Source: Streptomyces sp. DG2A-72
GTDB taxonomy: Bacteria; Actinomycetota; Actinomycetes; Streptomycetales; Streptomycetaceae
DNA length: 64,000 nt
NCBI RefSeq assembly: GCF_030499575.1
Contig: NZ_JASTLC010000001.1
Coordinates: forward strand, 3,868,001 to 3,932,000
Reading direction: 5' to 3'
How positions within the stretch are numbered: the stretch's first letter is position 1; every line of letters begins with the position of its first letter. The position numbers and the translations under genes were made by a program. The notes beneath the pieces were generated by a model. That model was not told where the DNA came from, did no database searches, and saw nothing but the letters and a program-made list of their open reading frames with translations. This document shows, piece by piece, positions 42,677-50,751 of the stretch.

Positions 42677-43937
42677 GTGTCCGCGGTCCTTCCACGGGAG
42701 GGGTGGGGTCCAAAGGCTCTCGGGATCGGACGGCCGGCCCGTGCGGCACCACTCGTACCTCTTGGAACAAACGGCGCAGATAGGTGAGCAGAGCAGTGGT
42801 CGGAGCCGGACCAAGCAACCCTCCCAGCGGCACGTTGGCGTAGGAATACGACACCTCATGCTTGATCGGTTCGTCCGGACGACGCTGATCCCAGTACCGC
42901 ACCAGCGGATCATCGCGAAAGACTTCCTCTCCTGTGATCCGGCAGTACCGCGAACCCAGCAGGTGCCCGGGAAAGGTGAACCAGCCATAGCGCTCGTCGG
43001 GTTCCGGCATCCGTGCCGCCTGAATAGCTGCGGGCCCGTCGACAAGCAGCCTGACCGCGGCGCCCGGCAGCCGCATACCGTGGGCCAGCTCAAACGCGTC
43101 GACGGTGCCCCGGCTCCCGCAGCGGGCACCGACCTCCAGGAACACCGGACCGTCCGCGGTTTCGAACGCCTCAAGGTGGAATGGACCATGCCTGATACCG
43201 ACCGCGGCAAGGCAGCGTATGGTCCATTCCGTCAACTTAGTGGTGGTATCGACCTGCACCGAGCCGAGGGCCGAACCTTCGGCGTAGTCCAGGCAATTGC
43301 CCACGTAGCGACTTGCCTGGATGGCCAGAGGCCGCCCGTCCGCGAGCAGACCGTCCACGTGCATGATCGGCCCGTCGATAAACTCCTCGACCTCGAACTC
43401 GTCGGCGGGCACTGGCAGTTGCCACTGTCGAACGGCTTCCAAAGCCGCCGCCAGGGTGGGATACGTGTAGGTCCATTTGCTGGACGCACCGGCTAGCGGC
43501 TTGAGTACGGTCCGTCCGGTCCAAAGGCCGGGGGCGGGTCGGCGGAGCGCCTCGCCCAGTGCTACGAATCTCGGTATCCGTATACCGGCCTCGGCGACCG
43601 CGGACTTCATGACGACCTTGTCCCGGACCGGTCCGACGTCGTGCACGGTGGCCCCGGGAACCCCGAGCGCCTCCCGCACCCGCGCCGCCGGGATGATATC
43701 GAGCTCCGACAGCCCGATGACGATATCGGGCTTCGGTAGACCGGCCACTGCGGCGAGCACCGCGGCCGCGGGATCGCCGCCTGCCGCGCGTTCGAGACGG
43801 CTGGCCGGCACATCTCGGGGTGTGGTGGCCAGTCGCTCCGGCGTGCCGACGTACACCACGTCGTGCTGGAAGTGATCGATGTTGTGCGCGTAGTCGACGA
43901 AAGAGTCCGACAGGGTGTGCAGAATGAGAATGTTCAT
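42654..43937 (-). CDS. ATP-grasp ligase (cluster ligase 1)
   Basis: 427 residues. 'ATVHDVGPVRDKVVMKSAVAEAGIRIPRFVAL' starts the ATP-grasp fold, 'TVLKPLAGASSKWTYTYP' is the nucleotide-binding loop, 'FEVEEFIDGPIMHVDGLL' the hinge strand, and 'GPFHLEAFETADGPVFLEVGARCGSRGT' holds the metal-binding Glu residues. Enzymes of this type join a carboxylate to an amine via an acyl phosphate (L-amino acid ligases, dipeptide and peptide-tailoring enzymes). Second gene of the left operon, nine bases after the GNAT-like gene. Substrates unknown. Confidence 0.85.
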   Translation of the reverse strand: MNILILHTLSDSFVDYAHNIDHFQHDVVYVGTPERLATTPRDVPASRLERAAGGDPAAAVLAAVAGLPKPDIVIGLSELDIIPAARVREALGVPGATVHDVGPVRDKVVMKSAVAEAGIRIPRFVALGEALRRPAPGLWTGRTVLKPLAGASSKWTYTYPTLAAALEAVRQWQLPVPADEFEVEEFIDGPIMHVDGLLADGRPLAIQASRYVGNCLDYAEGSALGSVQVDTTTKLTEWTIRCLAAVGIRHGPFHLEAFETADGPVFLEVGARCGSRGTVDAFELAHGMRLPGAAVRLLVDGPAAIQAARMPEPDERYGWFTFPGHLLGSRYCRITGEEVFRDDPLVRYWDQRRPDEPIKHEVSYSYANVPLGGLLGPAPTTALLTYLRRLFQEVRVVPHGPAVRSREPLDPTPPVEGPRTHVSRSPR

Positions 43938-43946
43938 GCTGTCGAC

Positions 43947-45122
43947 TCACCTCTCGTCGAAGAACTCGTCCAAGTCGATGAGGCGTTGACCCGCCACGCC
44001 GGGCGAATCCGACTTGTAACTGGTGCAGACCGGCCGGTCGCTGTCGTGGAAGTACACCGCTTCCAGCTCTCCGTCCTCAGGAACCACCAGAAATGGGTTC
44101 GCGACCAGAAAATCCCGAACTTCCGGGGTATCACGTCGCACCTGAAGCCACAGCCGCTTGTCGCCGAAATGGTTGGGCGGCAGGACGACCTTCGTACCGA
44201 AGAGACGTTTCAGCTGATACGTACCTTTACTCAGAAATGCTTCGGTGCCCTGGAAATCCAGCTGGCGAATACCATTTTCCCCGACCCATCTAATCAGCAG
44301 AAAATGCATGACCTTCAATGCGCCGGCGGCATAATGCTCGGCCGCTCCGTCAACGACGCCGAGCAGCCGGGACGTCAGCACACCAGTCTTCTGGTCCCAG
44401 TGACACAGATGGCCGCCGACACGCTCACCATCCATGCTGAGGACGAAGAGAATGCCGTTCCTGAAGAGGCACTCGTAAGCGGACTCCTTGCTTTCGATGC
44501 GCTGACGATCGCCATGCCGCTCAGACATGGTGGCCCGATAGATCCGGTCGTAGAAGTACTCGAACCAGGCCGGATCACGCTCGATGCCCAGCTGCCAGTC
44601 GTGTTGCCGACATCTCTGCCGGAAATTTCTTCGCTCGCCTCGGGCGATTCGCCCGAGCACAGCCTCGACGTCCTCATCGAAATCGACGACGAAGTGGATC
44701 CGCATGGGAAGAACAAAGGAGGATTCCCCAGGCAGACGACGCACATTGGGCGCAGTGGTGCCGACGATGGTGATATCACTGTCGGGAAGTCGCTCTAGAC
44801 GCGTATGATCGCGTCCCGCTATCCGGCGCGAATCCCGCACAGCGGCCACGCTATTTCTTGCACGCCGTTGTTCGGTGAAGTCAAGGGTGTACGCCTGCCC
44901 CTCGGCGAGCCCGGCGTAGGTGATGGACATGCCGCCGACGTCCGATCGGATGGCGGGCAGCGTCGCCCAGCGGCGCGTGTCCCAACGCACCCGGAACTGA
45001 CGAAGGAGCGGGTTTCCGTTGTTCCGCCACAGATAATCCGCGCCCAGGCGAAGCCTATCGTGGAGTGGCAGTCGGGACGGAAGGGGCGGCTCAACCAGGT
45101 TGCGTACAGGTGCGAAGGGCAT
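43947..45122 (-). CDS. FemAB/GNAT-like acyl- or aminoacyl-transferase (BioF2-like)
   Basis: 391 residues from ATG 45122 (GGGGAG upstream). The C-terminal ~230 residues ('RNFRQRCRQHDWQLGIERDPAWFEYFYDRIYRATMSER', 'LSMDGERVGGHLCHWDQKTG', 'AAGALKVMHFLLIRWVGENGIRQLDFQGTEAFLSKGTYQLKRLFG') have the Acetyltransf_6/BioF2_like GNAT fold used by FemAB-type tRNA-dependent peptidyltransferases and by acyl-CoA N-acyltransferases. First gene of the left operon, transcribed from the left arm of the inverted promoter. In-frame extension to 45209 would include the transcribed promoter arm and is rejected. Confidence 0.8.
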   Translation of the reverse strand: MPFAPVRNLVEPPLPSRLPLHDRLRLGADYLWRNNGNPLLRQFRVRWDTRRWATLPAIRSDVGGMSITYAGLAEGQAYTLDFTEQRRARNSVAAVRDSRRIAGRDHTRLERLPDSDITIVGTTAPNVRRLPGESSFVLPMRIHFVVDFDEDVEAVLGRIARGERRNFRQRCRQHDWQLGIERDPAWFEYFYDRIYRATMSERHGDRQRIESKESAYECLFRNGILFVLSMDGERVGGHLCHWDQKTGVLTSRLLGVVDGAAEHYAAGALKVMHFLLIRWVGENGIRQLDFQGTEAFLSKGTYQLKRLFGTKVVLPPNHFGDKRLWLQVRRDTPEVRDFLVANPFLVVPEDGELEAVYFHDSDRPVCTSYKSDSPGVAGQRLIDLDEFFDER

Positions 45123-45167
45123 ACAACTCCCCTTGCGTGTCGGGTCCGTTGGCTCGTTGCACAGTCT

Positions 45168-45399
45168 TTCCGGGGTGGTCCCTCGTGATCCTGAGCCAAC
45201 GCAGGCCACCCTGTCAACGTTTGGCTACAGCAGCATTACGGACCGACCACGCCGAACAGCGCGTGAAGATCTTCTCTGACCTGTGCAAATGATGACGCGG
45301 GCCGGACTTGACCCGGCCTACCAACCTACGACATCACTGTAGCCAAACGTTGACAACATGGTCCGGGCTACCTCAGGATCACGAGTGGCTACCCCGGAA
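45168..45399. promoter_or_regulatory. Inverted-duplicated divergent promoter of the biosynthetic cluster
   Basis: Two 63-bp arms (45168-45230 and 45337-45399) are inverse copies: TGTCAACGTTTGGCTACAG (19 bp, perfect), a 16-bp unconserved gap of equal length, CTCGTGATCCTGAG (14 bp, perfect), a 5-bp gap and TTCCGGGGT (9 bp, perfect). Each arm contains TTGACA and CAGGAT 18 bases apart, pointing outward: minus-strand promoter with -35 at 45217-45212 and -10 at 45193-45188; plus-strand promoter with -35 at 45350-45355 and -10 at 45374-45379. The 13 bp CTGTAGCCAAACG directly before each -35 are conserved and probably bind an activator. The 106-bp centre has a GGCCGG/CCGGCC hairpin (45300-45318). Confidence 0.88.
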
Positions 45400-45462
45400 G
45401 GACTCGGCAAGCGCTGGCGGTTGTCCTGGACCCGCCATGCCCGCGACCACAGGGAGCGGAAG

Positions 45463-46800
45463 ATGTTGATCGAGAACGCACTCGCGAACTATTACGCGGA
45501 GATTCAGAAAGCGCTCGACACACTGATCGGTGATGTCGGGCCGGACGACTCGGGTGAATTCATGCCGGGTGCAAGATTGCCCGAGCTGACCCCGTTGATG
45601 CGCTCGTACCTGGACGCCTCTGCCATGGCACTCACATCGTTGCCGGGCTATCAGGGGCGTGAACTCTCCTTGCTCGACCTCACGCAGAACCCCGCGACGA
45701 ACACGACGAAGACATTCGCCTCGCTGATCATCGTGGCGCGGGCCATCCGGTTCATCCAGGACACCGGTGAGCGGGTCACCATCCTAACCCCGTCTTCCGC
45801 GAACAAGGCCGTGGCACTGCGGGATGCGGTTCTCCGGGCGATTAAACTCGGTCTGGTGCGATCGGACCAGCTCAACATCGTCGTCCTCGTTCCAGCGGGC
45901 GCGACGTACAAACTCCGTGCCACGGAACTCTTTACGGATCCCGCTCTGCGGGCGCGCAACCCCGTCGCCCTCTACGACGGTGCTGCTCCGCATTTCGTGA
46001 AGACCATCGCCCGAGGCGTCGTGGACGAGCATAGAGGCATCCTGGAGGCGTCTGCCAAGACGAATCTCTGGTACACCATGCAGTTGGAGAACTACCTGGT
46101 CGCCGACGTCGTCCGGGCTTTCGTGGAAGCAGACTTCCTCACTGAGGAGGGCAGCGGACCCCGACTGCACGCGCATTCGGTGTCGAGCGCGTACGGGCTC
46201 CTGGGACACGCTTACGGCCGCGAGTTACTCGGAGACTCCGTCGGCCGGCCGTCGCGCTATCTGCTGGTGCAGCATCTCGGCACACCGGACATGGTGACGA
46301 GCCTGCTGGGGAACGGAGATTACCGCCCGCCCGCGTACGCCTTCGAATCCGGCTCGGGGTTGTACACGCAGAACGGCGACGATCACTTCCCTGCACGCAC
46401 GTTCGATCCCACCGAGGTGCTCGACCCGACGTTCTACACACGGAACCCGGTCACATCGCCGCGTATGAACGCGCTGATCCAATCCCATGGCGGGAGCGGC
46501 ATCGTCGTGTCGCTCGCCGAGTGCCTGGAACGCTACGGACTCGTGCGCTCACTCCTGGCCGACGCCGATGTGCGCATCCCGGCCAACCCGACGTTGGTGC
46601 AGGAGTGGTCGCTCATCATGGCGATGACGGGCGTCCTGAACGCCGTCGACCGGTCCCTGGTGGCCGACGACCCCATCGTTGTGCACGGCGCCGGTCTGTA
46701 TTCCCGGGGCGATTTCGAAGCGCTGGTGGCCAGGGAGCTGCACACCGTCGGCGACAGTGACGGTCTGCGTGAACTGGTCCTCCAGGCAAGCGTTCAGTGA
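45463..46800 (+). CDS. DUF6002-like protein, putative PLP fold-type II enzyme
   Basis: 445 residues from ATG 45463 (GGAG-N6-ATG). An upstream in-frame ATG at 45358 lies between the -35 and -10 of the promoter and is therefore unlikely. 'LTQNPATNTTKTFASLIIVARAI' (Lys84) and 'TILTPSSANKAVALRDAVLRAIKLGL' (about 109-134) resemble the PLP-lysine segment and the SSGN phosphate/substrate loop of threonine-synthase and cysteine-synthase relatives, though diverged. Hence it may act on O-phosphoserine/homoserine-like substrates. A TTA codon occurs at 46225. First gene of the right operon. Function uncertain. Confidence 0.65.
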   Translation: MLIENALANYYAEIQKALDTLIGDVGPDDSGEFMPGARLPELTPLMRSYLDASAMALTSLPGYQGRELSLLDLTQNPATNTTKTFASLIIVARAIRFIQDTGERVTILTPSSANKAVALRDAVLRAIKLGLVRSDQLNIVVLVPAGATYKLRATELFTDPALRARNPVALYDGAAPHFVKTIARGVVDEHRGILEASAKTNLWYTMQLENYLVADVVRAFVEADFLTEEGSGPRLHAHSVSSAYGLLGHAYGRELLGDSVGRPSRYLLVQHLGTPDMVTSLLGNGDYRPPAYAFESGSGLYTQNGDDHFPARTFDPTEVLDPTFYTRNPVTSPRMNALIQSHGGSGIVVSLAECLERYGLVRSLLADADVRIPANPTLVQEWSLIMAMTGVLNAVDRSLVADDPIVVHGAGLYSRGDFEALVARELHTVGDSDGLRELVLQASVQ

Positions 46801-46852
46801 GCGACACGTCGATGACGGAAATCTCCCAGCACCGCAAGACGGGGGTGAAGTA

Positions 46853-49800
46853 GTGGCGACCGTCTTCCGGGCCCCCGAATCCGTTGTGGCTCGTTTGTCG
46901 CTGCTTCCTCTCGACGGCGCGGCACCGTGCCTGCCTGAGGACATGGACAACGTCGAGGAACTTCGGGCGTTTCTCACACAGGTGGCGAACGACCCCGTGG
47001 CACGGGAAGCTATCTCGGTTTCCAGCCTTTCTCTGAGCGGGACGCTGGACAAGGTGATCTCGGGTGCCCCGGTGAAAACCAAACAGCTCAGGCGGGCCGC
47101 TGCTTCGGCAGTTCGCTATTTGAGCCGGATGCGTAGCAGAGCGACGCCGTTCGGTCTGATGGCGGGCGTCGCATCGGTCCGATTCGCCAAGGATGCCAAG
47201 GTCCGGATCGGCAATGATCACCGCAAACATGTCCGGCCCGACCTGGCCTGGCTGACAGAGGTGATCCGGGAGCTGCACCGAGACCCGGTTGTACGCTCGC
47301 AACTGCGCGTGGTGGCCAACGACCTGTGCTCAGTGCAGGGTGAACGACTGGTCATGTTCCCCACGCTCGGGGAGGACGACGCGCGGCGACCTCATCCCTG
47401 CGAGATCTCCGTGCCGTACGTCGGCACGGTCGAGGCGGCCATGGCCGCTGCCCGGACCCCCCTCCCCTACCGCGAGCTGGTCGACCGGCTTTCCACCACA
47501 CATCCCGGCGAGCAAGAGGCCGCCATCGAGACCGCGTTGTCCGAACTGGTCGAACGGGGGTTCTTACTGACCGAGCTGTGTCCGCCGGCAACGGCCGGTG
47601 ATCCGATCCGCCATGTCCTGGACGTACTTTCCGGTCTGCGAACCCACTCCGCCCGTACGGCACTTGACAGGATCAGCAGCGCGCTGGGCCGGTACGCCGG
47701 GGCACCCGTCGGCACGGGTCATGTGCAATTCCTCTCGGTGGCCGGGGCCATGCGCGAGATCCACACGGTGGACCGGCCTGTCCACGTGGATCTCGGCATG
47801 GATGCCGAGATCGTGCTGCCCCGGCAGGTCGCTGCCGAGTTGGAGGAGGCGGCGTCCGTGGCGTGGCGGCTGGCACGACCGCAGACGCCCCCTCTGACCG
47901 AATACCATGCGGCTTTCCGCGAGCGGTACGGACTTCGCGGGCTCGTTCCGATCAAGGAGCTGCTGGACCCGCACGCAGGGCTTGGTCCGCCGAGCGGATA
48001 TCGGGCCCCGCGCAGCGACCGAAGGTCCACGCACCAAGCCGGGTCGGATGCCCTCCATGACAACCTGCTGTCCGGATTGGCCCAGCGGGCTGCCGCCCGC
48101 GGGGAAGTGGAAGTCCTCATCGATGCCCAACTGGCCGGATACCTGGCAAGGCCCGGCGCCGAGGACGAGCCGGCCACGTATATCGAACCGGTCGCGCGGC
48201 TCTTCGCCGAGTCCACGGAGCAGCTCCAGTCCGGTGACTTCCGCCTGGTGCTCTCGCCGTTGAACTACACCCGCCCCGGGGCACTGTCCGGCCGGTTCCT
48301 CCACCTCTTGCCAGAACTGCGCGCCCCCCTGACGGAGCACGTGCGCGAACTCGCAGAGGACTGGCGGCCCGCAATGCCGGCCCAGCTCCTCGGCGCCACC
48401 GTCGAAGCCCGACACGCCAACGTCGCTCAAGTACCGCAGCTCCTCCAGAACACCCTGGCCGTCGGGGTGTTCGCGGACGGCAGCGAGCCTCATGTGTTGC
48501 GGCTCGACGATCTCGCGGTGGGTGTCCAGGGGGACCGGTTCTTCGTCGCCTCCCTGAGGACCGGAGAAGAGATCGTTCCGTTGATGCTGAACGCGAACAA
48601 TTCGCGGACCACGGCGCCGAACCCCATCCGGTTGCTGTACGAGATCGGCACGTACCACACCCCACGATGGAAATTGTGGAGTTGGGGCGCGATCGCCGAG
48701 CGGCTGCCCTTCCTGCCGCGGATCCGCTACGGACGCACCGTCCTGTCCCCTGCCCGATGGCTGCCCGATGCGCCGCTCGGCGATGCGGCCCTGCCCTGGC
48801 CGGCGTGGCGAGAGGCAATCGACCGGTGGCGCGACGCCTGGGCCGTGCCGGACAAGGTCGAGATGGCACATGGGGACCAACTGCTCCCGCTGGACCTCGG
48901 TTCGTCCGCCGATCTCCGCCTTCTCCGCGACGAACTGCGCAGGAACTCGGACGGCGTGACCATCCGGGAGAGCCCACTCGGTGGCCGGTACGGAACCGGG
49001 TGGGCCGGCGGGCACGCAGTGGAGTTGGCGGTCCCGCTCAAGCCCGTGCCGCAGCGTCTCCTTCCGGCGGCCAGGTCGGCGTTGCCCCTGAAGACCGCTG
49101 CCGATCCGGCCATGACTCGACGCGTGTGCCGTCTGGGCGGCAACTGGCTGTACCTCAAGGTCCACGCCGGCGTCGACCGCCATGACGAGATCATCTCCCG
49201 TCACCTGCCCGCACTGCTCGAATCAGCGGAGACGGTCTGCGACCGATGGTTCTTCATCCGCTATCGAGAGCCGGAACCTCATCTACGTATCCGTTTCCAC
49301 GGAACGCCGGCCGACCTGAACTCCAGGCTGCTGCCCGCCGTGCACAGGTGGGCCGATCAGCTGGCCGCGGCCGGATCGCTCCGCGAGATCTCCGTTCATG
49401 ACTATCGGCCCGAGATCGCCCGCTACGGCGGCCCTGACGCGATCGAATCAGCCGAGCGCGCGTTTTTCGCCGACTCCCGTGCGGCCGTGGACCAACTCGT
49501 TCTGCGCGAACAGGGCCTGCTCGACCTGCCGGTGGAACTTCTGCTCGCAGCCAACCATCTCGACCTGACGTCGCGAATGATCGGAGAAGGCTGGCAGGAA
49601 TGGCTGTCGGCGGCTTATCCGAAGAACGATGAGCACCACCTCATGTTCCAGCAGTACCGGCAGGACGCCATCGATCTGTTCGGCCCGATCCTCGAACAAG
49701 GCGGGCCCTTGCACCTACCCGGCGGAGAGCGGCTGTTGGAGATCTGGGAGCGCCGAGCAGCACCCCTCGCCCATTACGGCCGCCTGATCCGAAGCCTGAT

Positions 49801-49990
49801 GGCCGATGGCCGGATGGGCACGGCTCCAGCCCCCTATCGCAGCATCCTCCACATGCATCACAACCGTCTCGTCGGCATCAACCCACGCACGGAGCAGGGC
49901 TCCTACGCGATCGCGCGTGGTGTCATTCAGGAAATCACCAACCGGAAGACACACCGGATTGATCCCCCCAGAACGTCGAACACTGCTTGA
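46853..49990 (+). CDS. LanB-like lantibiotic dehydratase / aminoacyl-tRNA-dependent enzyme
   Basis: 1045 residues from GTG 46853. The N-terminal glutamylation-type domain (from about residue 40: 'AREAISVSSLSLSGTLDKVISG ... AASAVRYLSRMRSRATPFGLMAGVASVRF') runs to ~740; a SpaB_C/thiopeptide-type domain follows ('GNWLYLKVHAGVDRHDEIISRHLP ... DRWFFIRYREPEPHLRIRFHG', 762-1030). Full-length LanB enzymes glutamylate Ser/Thr from Glu-tRNA and eliminate to dehydro residues; truncated relatives (PEARLs) add amino acids to peptides. No LanA-like precursor or LanC cyclase is visible nearby, so its substrate may be a non-ribosomal small molecule. A TTA codon is at 47564. Confidence 0.87.
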   Translation: MATVFRAPESVVARLSLLPLDGAAPCLPEDMDNVEELRAFLTQVANDPVAREAISVSSLSLSGTLDKVISGAPVKTKQLRRAAASAVRYLSRMRSRATPFGLMAGVASVRFAKDAKVRIGNDHRKHVRPDLAWLTEVIRELHRDPVVRSQLRVVANDLCSVQGERLVMFPTLGEDDARRPHPCEISVPYVGTVEAAMAAARTPLPYRELVDRLSTTHPGEQEAAIETALSELVERGFLLTELCPPATAGDPIRHVLDVLSGLRTHSARTALDRISSALGRYAGAPVGTGHVQFLSVAGAMREIHTVDRPVHVDLGMDAEIVLPRQVAAELEEAASVAWRLARPQTPPLTEYHAAFRERYGLRGLVPIKELLDPHAGLGPPSGYRAPRSDRRSTHQAGSDALHDNLLSGLAQRAAARGEVEVLIDAQLAGYLARPGAEDEPATYIEPVARLFAESTEQLQSGDFRLVLSPLNYTRPGALSGRFLHLLPELRAPLTEHVRELAEDWRPAMPAQLLGATVEARHANVAQVPQLLQNTLAVGVFADGSEPHVLRLDDLAVGVQGDRFFVASLRTGEEIVPLMLNANNSRTTAPNPIRLLYEIGTYHTPRWKLWSWGAIAERLPFLPRIRYGRTVLSPARWLPDAPLGDAALPWPAWREAIDRWRDAWAVPDKVEMAHGDQLLPLDLGSSADLRLLRDELRRNSDGVTIRESPLGGRYGTGWAGGHAVELAVPLKPVPQRLLPAARSALPLKTAADPAMTRRVCRLGGNWLYLKVHAGVDRHDEIISRHLPALLESAETVCDRWFFIRYREPEPHLRIRFHGTPADLNSRLLPAVHRWADQLAAAGSLREISVHDYRPEIARYGGPDAIESAERAFFADSRAAVDQLVLREQGLLDLPVELLLAANHLDLTSRMIGEGWQEWLSAAYPKNDEHHLMFQQYRQDAIDLFGPILEQGGPLHLPGGERLLEIWERRAAPLAHYGRLIRSLMADGRMGTAPAPYRSILHMHHNRLVGINPRTEQGSYAIARGVIQEITNRKTHRIDPPRTSNTA

Positions 49991-50002
49991 GGAGCGAAGA
50001 AG

Positions 50003-50740
50003 ATGAGCACTCTTCCCGTGAGCAGCCTGAATCTGTCGGAACATCTTGAAACGAACCTAATCGGACCACGGCTGCTCAAGTACTTGAACGCCCTGCTCGA
50101 CGCGAACGGCTACGTCTACGTTCATGGTGCGCCGGAGAGGTACGACTACCTTGGGCTCCTCGGCCGACTCGGCGAGTTCGTTCCCCAGTACGACGGCTCA
50201 CTTGTCTGGGACTTGAAGCCCGAGCCGGGAATGGATGGTGTCTATCACTCGAAGAACACTCAACCACTTGTTCCTCACACCGAAGCGTACGAGTTCGCTG
50301 GCGACCCCCCTCGATTTCTCGCCTTGTGGGGTGTCAAACAAGCCGAAGGTCAAGGTGGGGAGACGACGTTGGCGGACGGATACCGGTTCCTTGCGGGACT
50401 TTCGGATGCTCAGCTCGCGGAGCTGCGGGCTCGCAGCTACAACTGGCATTCATCCGAAGGACTGTCCATGAAAGGCATACACGTGAACTCGACTCACCCG
50501 AGCCTTGAGACAAGGAACGGACAGACCATCCTCAGGTACTCCTACAACAACGTGACAAAGACAGGGGACGGTGTACTGGAAAACTACCTGGAAGAAGGCA
50601 AGAAGTATTTCGACGCCGAGCACTTTGCGGTGTCCATCGAAACCAACTGCCTTCTGGTATGGGACAACTGGAGGATGATTCACTCCAGGAATGCTTTCAC
50701 CGATCGGTCGCGACACCTCAAGAGGGTTCTGATTCGCTGA
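50003..50740 (+). CDS. Fe(II)/2-oxoglutarate oxygenase, TauD/clavaminate-synthase-like
   Basis: 245 residues. The iron triad is His92-x-Glu94 (PHTEAYEF) and His227 (MIHSRNAF), with the 2-oxoglutarate Arg probably in 'RSRHLKRVLIR' at the end. Use of Glu in the HxE pair and 'LALWGVKQAEGQGGETTLADGYRFL' place it with clavaminate-synthase-like amino-acid hydroxylases rather than taurine dioxygenase proper. Thirteen bases after the LanB-like gene; ATG preceded by GAGCGAAGAAG. The base composition is visibly less GC-rich than the core genes. Likely hydroxylates or desaturates a residue of the cluster product. Confidence 0.85.
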   Translation: MSTLPVSSLNLSEHLETNLIGPRLLKYLNALLDANGYVYVHGAPERYDYLGLLGRLGEFVPQYDGSLVWDLKPEPGMDGVYHSKNTQPLVPHTEAYEFAGDPPRFLALWGVKQAEGQGGETTLADGYRFLAGLSDAQLAELRARSYNWHSSEGLSMKGIHVNSTHPSLETRNGQTILRYSYNNVTKTGDGVLENYLEEGKKYFDAEHFAVSIETNCLLVWDNWRMIHSRNAFTDRSRHLKRVLIR

Positions 50741-50751
50741 AAGGAAACGCC

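Noticed and set aside
45358..45462. N-terminal extension of the DUF6002-like gene from ATG 45358, and of the GNAT-like gene from 45209
   Set aside because: Both extensions run through the promoter arms (start codon at 45358 lies between -35 and -10). Their similar peptides (SGSR-x-x-TPE-x-L) just reflect the inverted DNA duplication.
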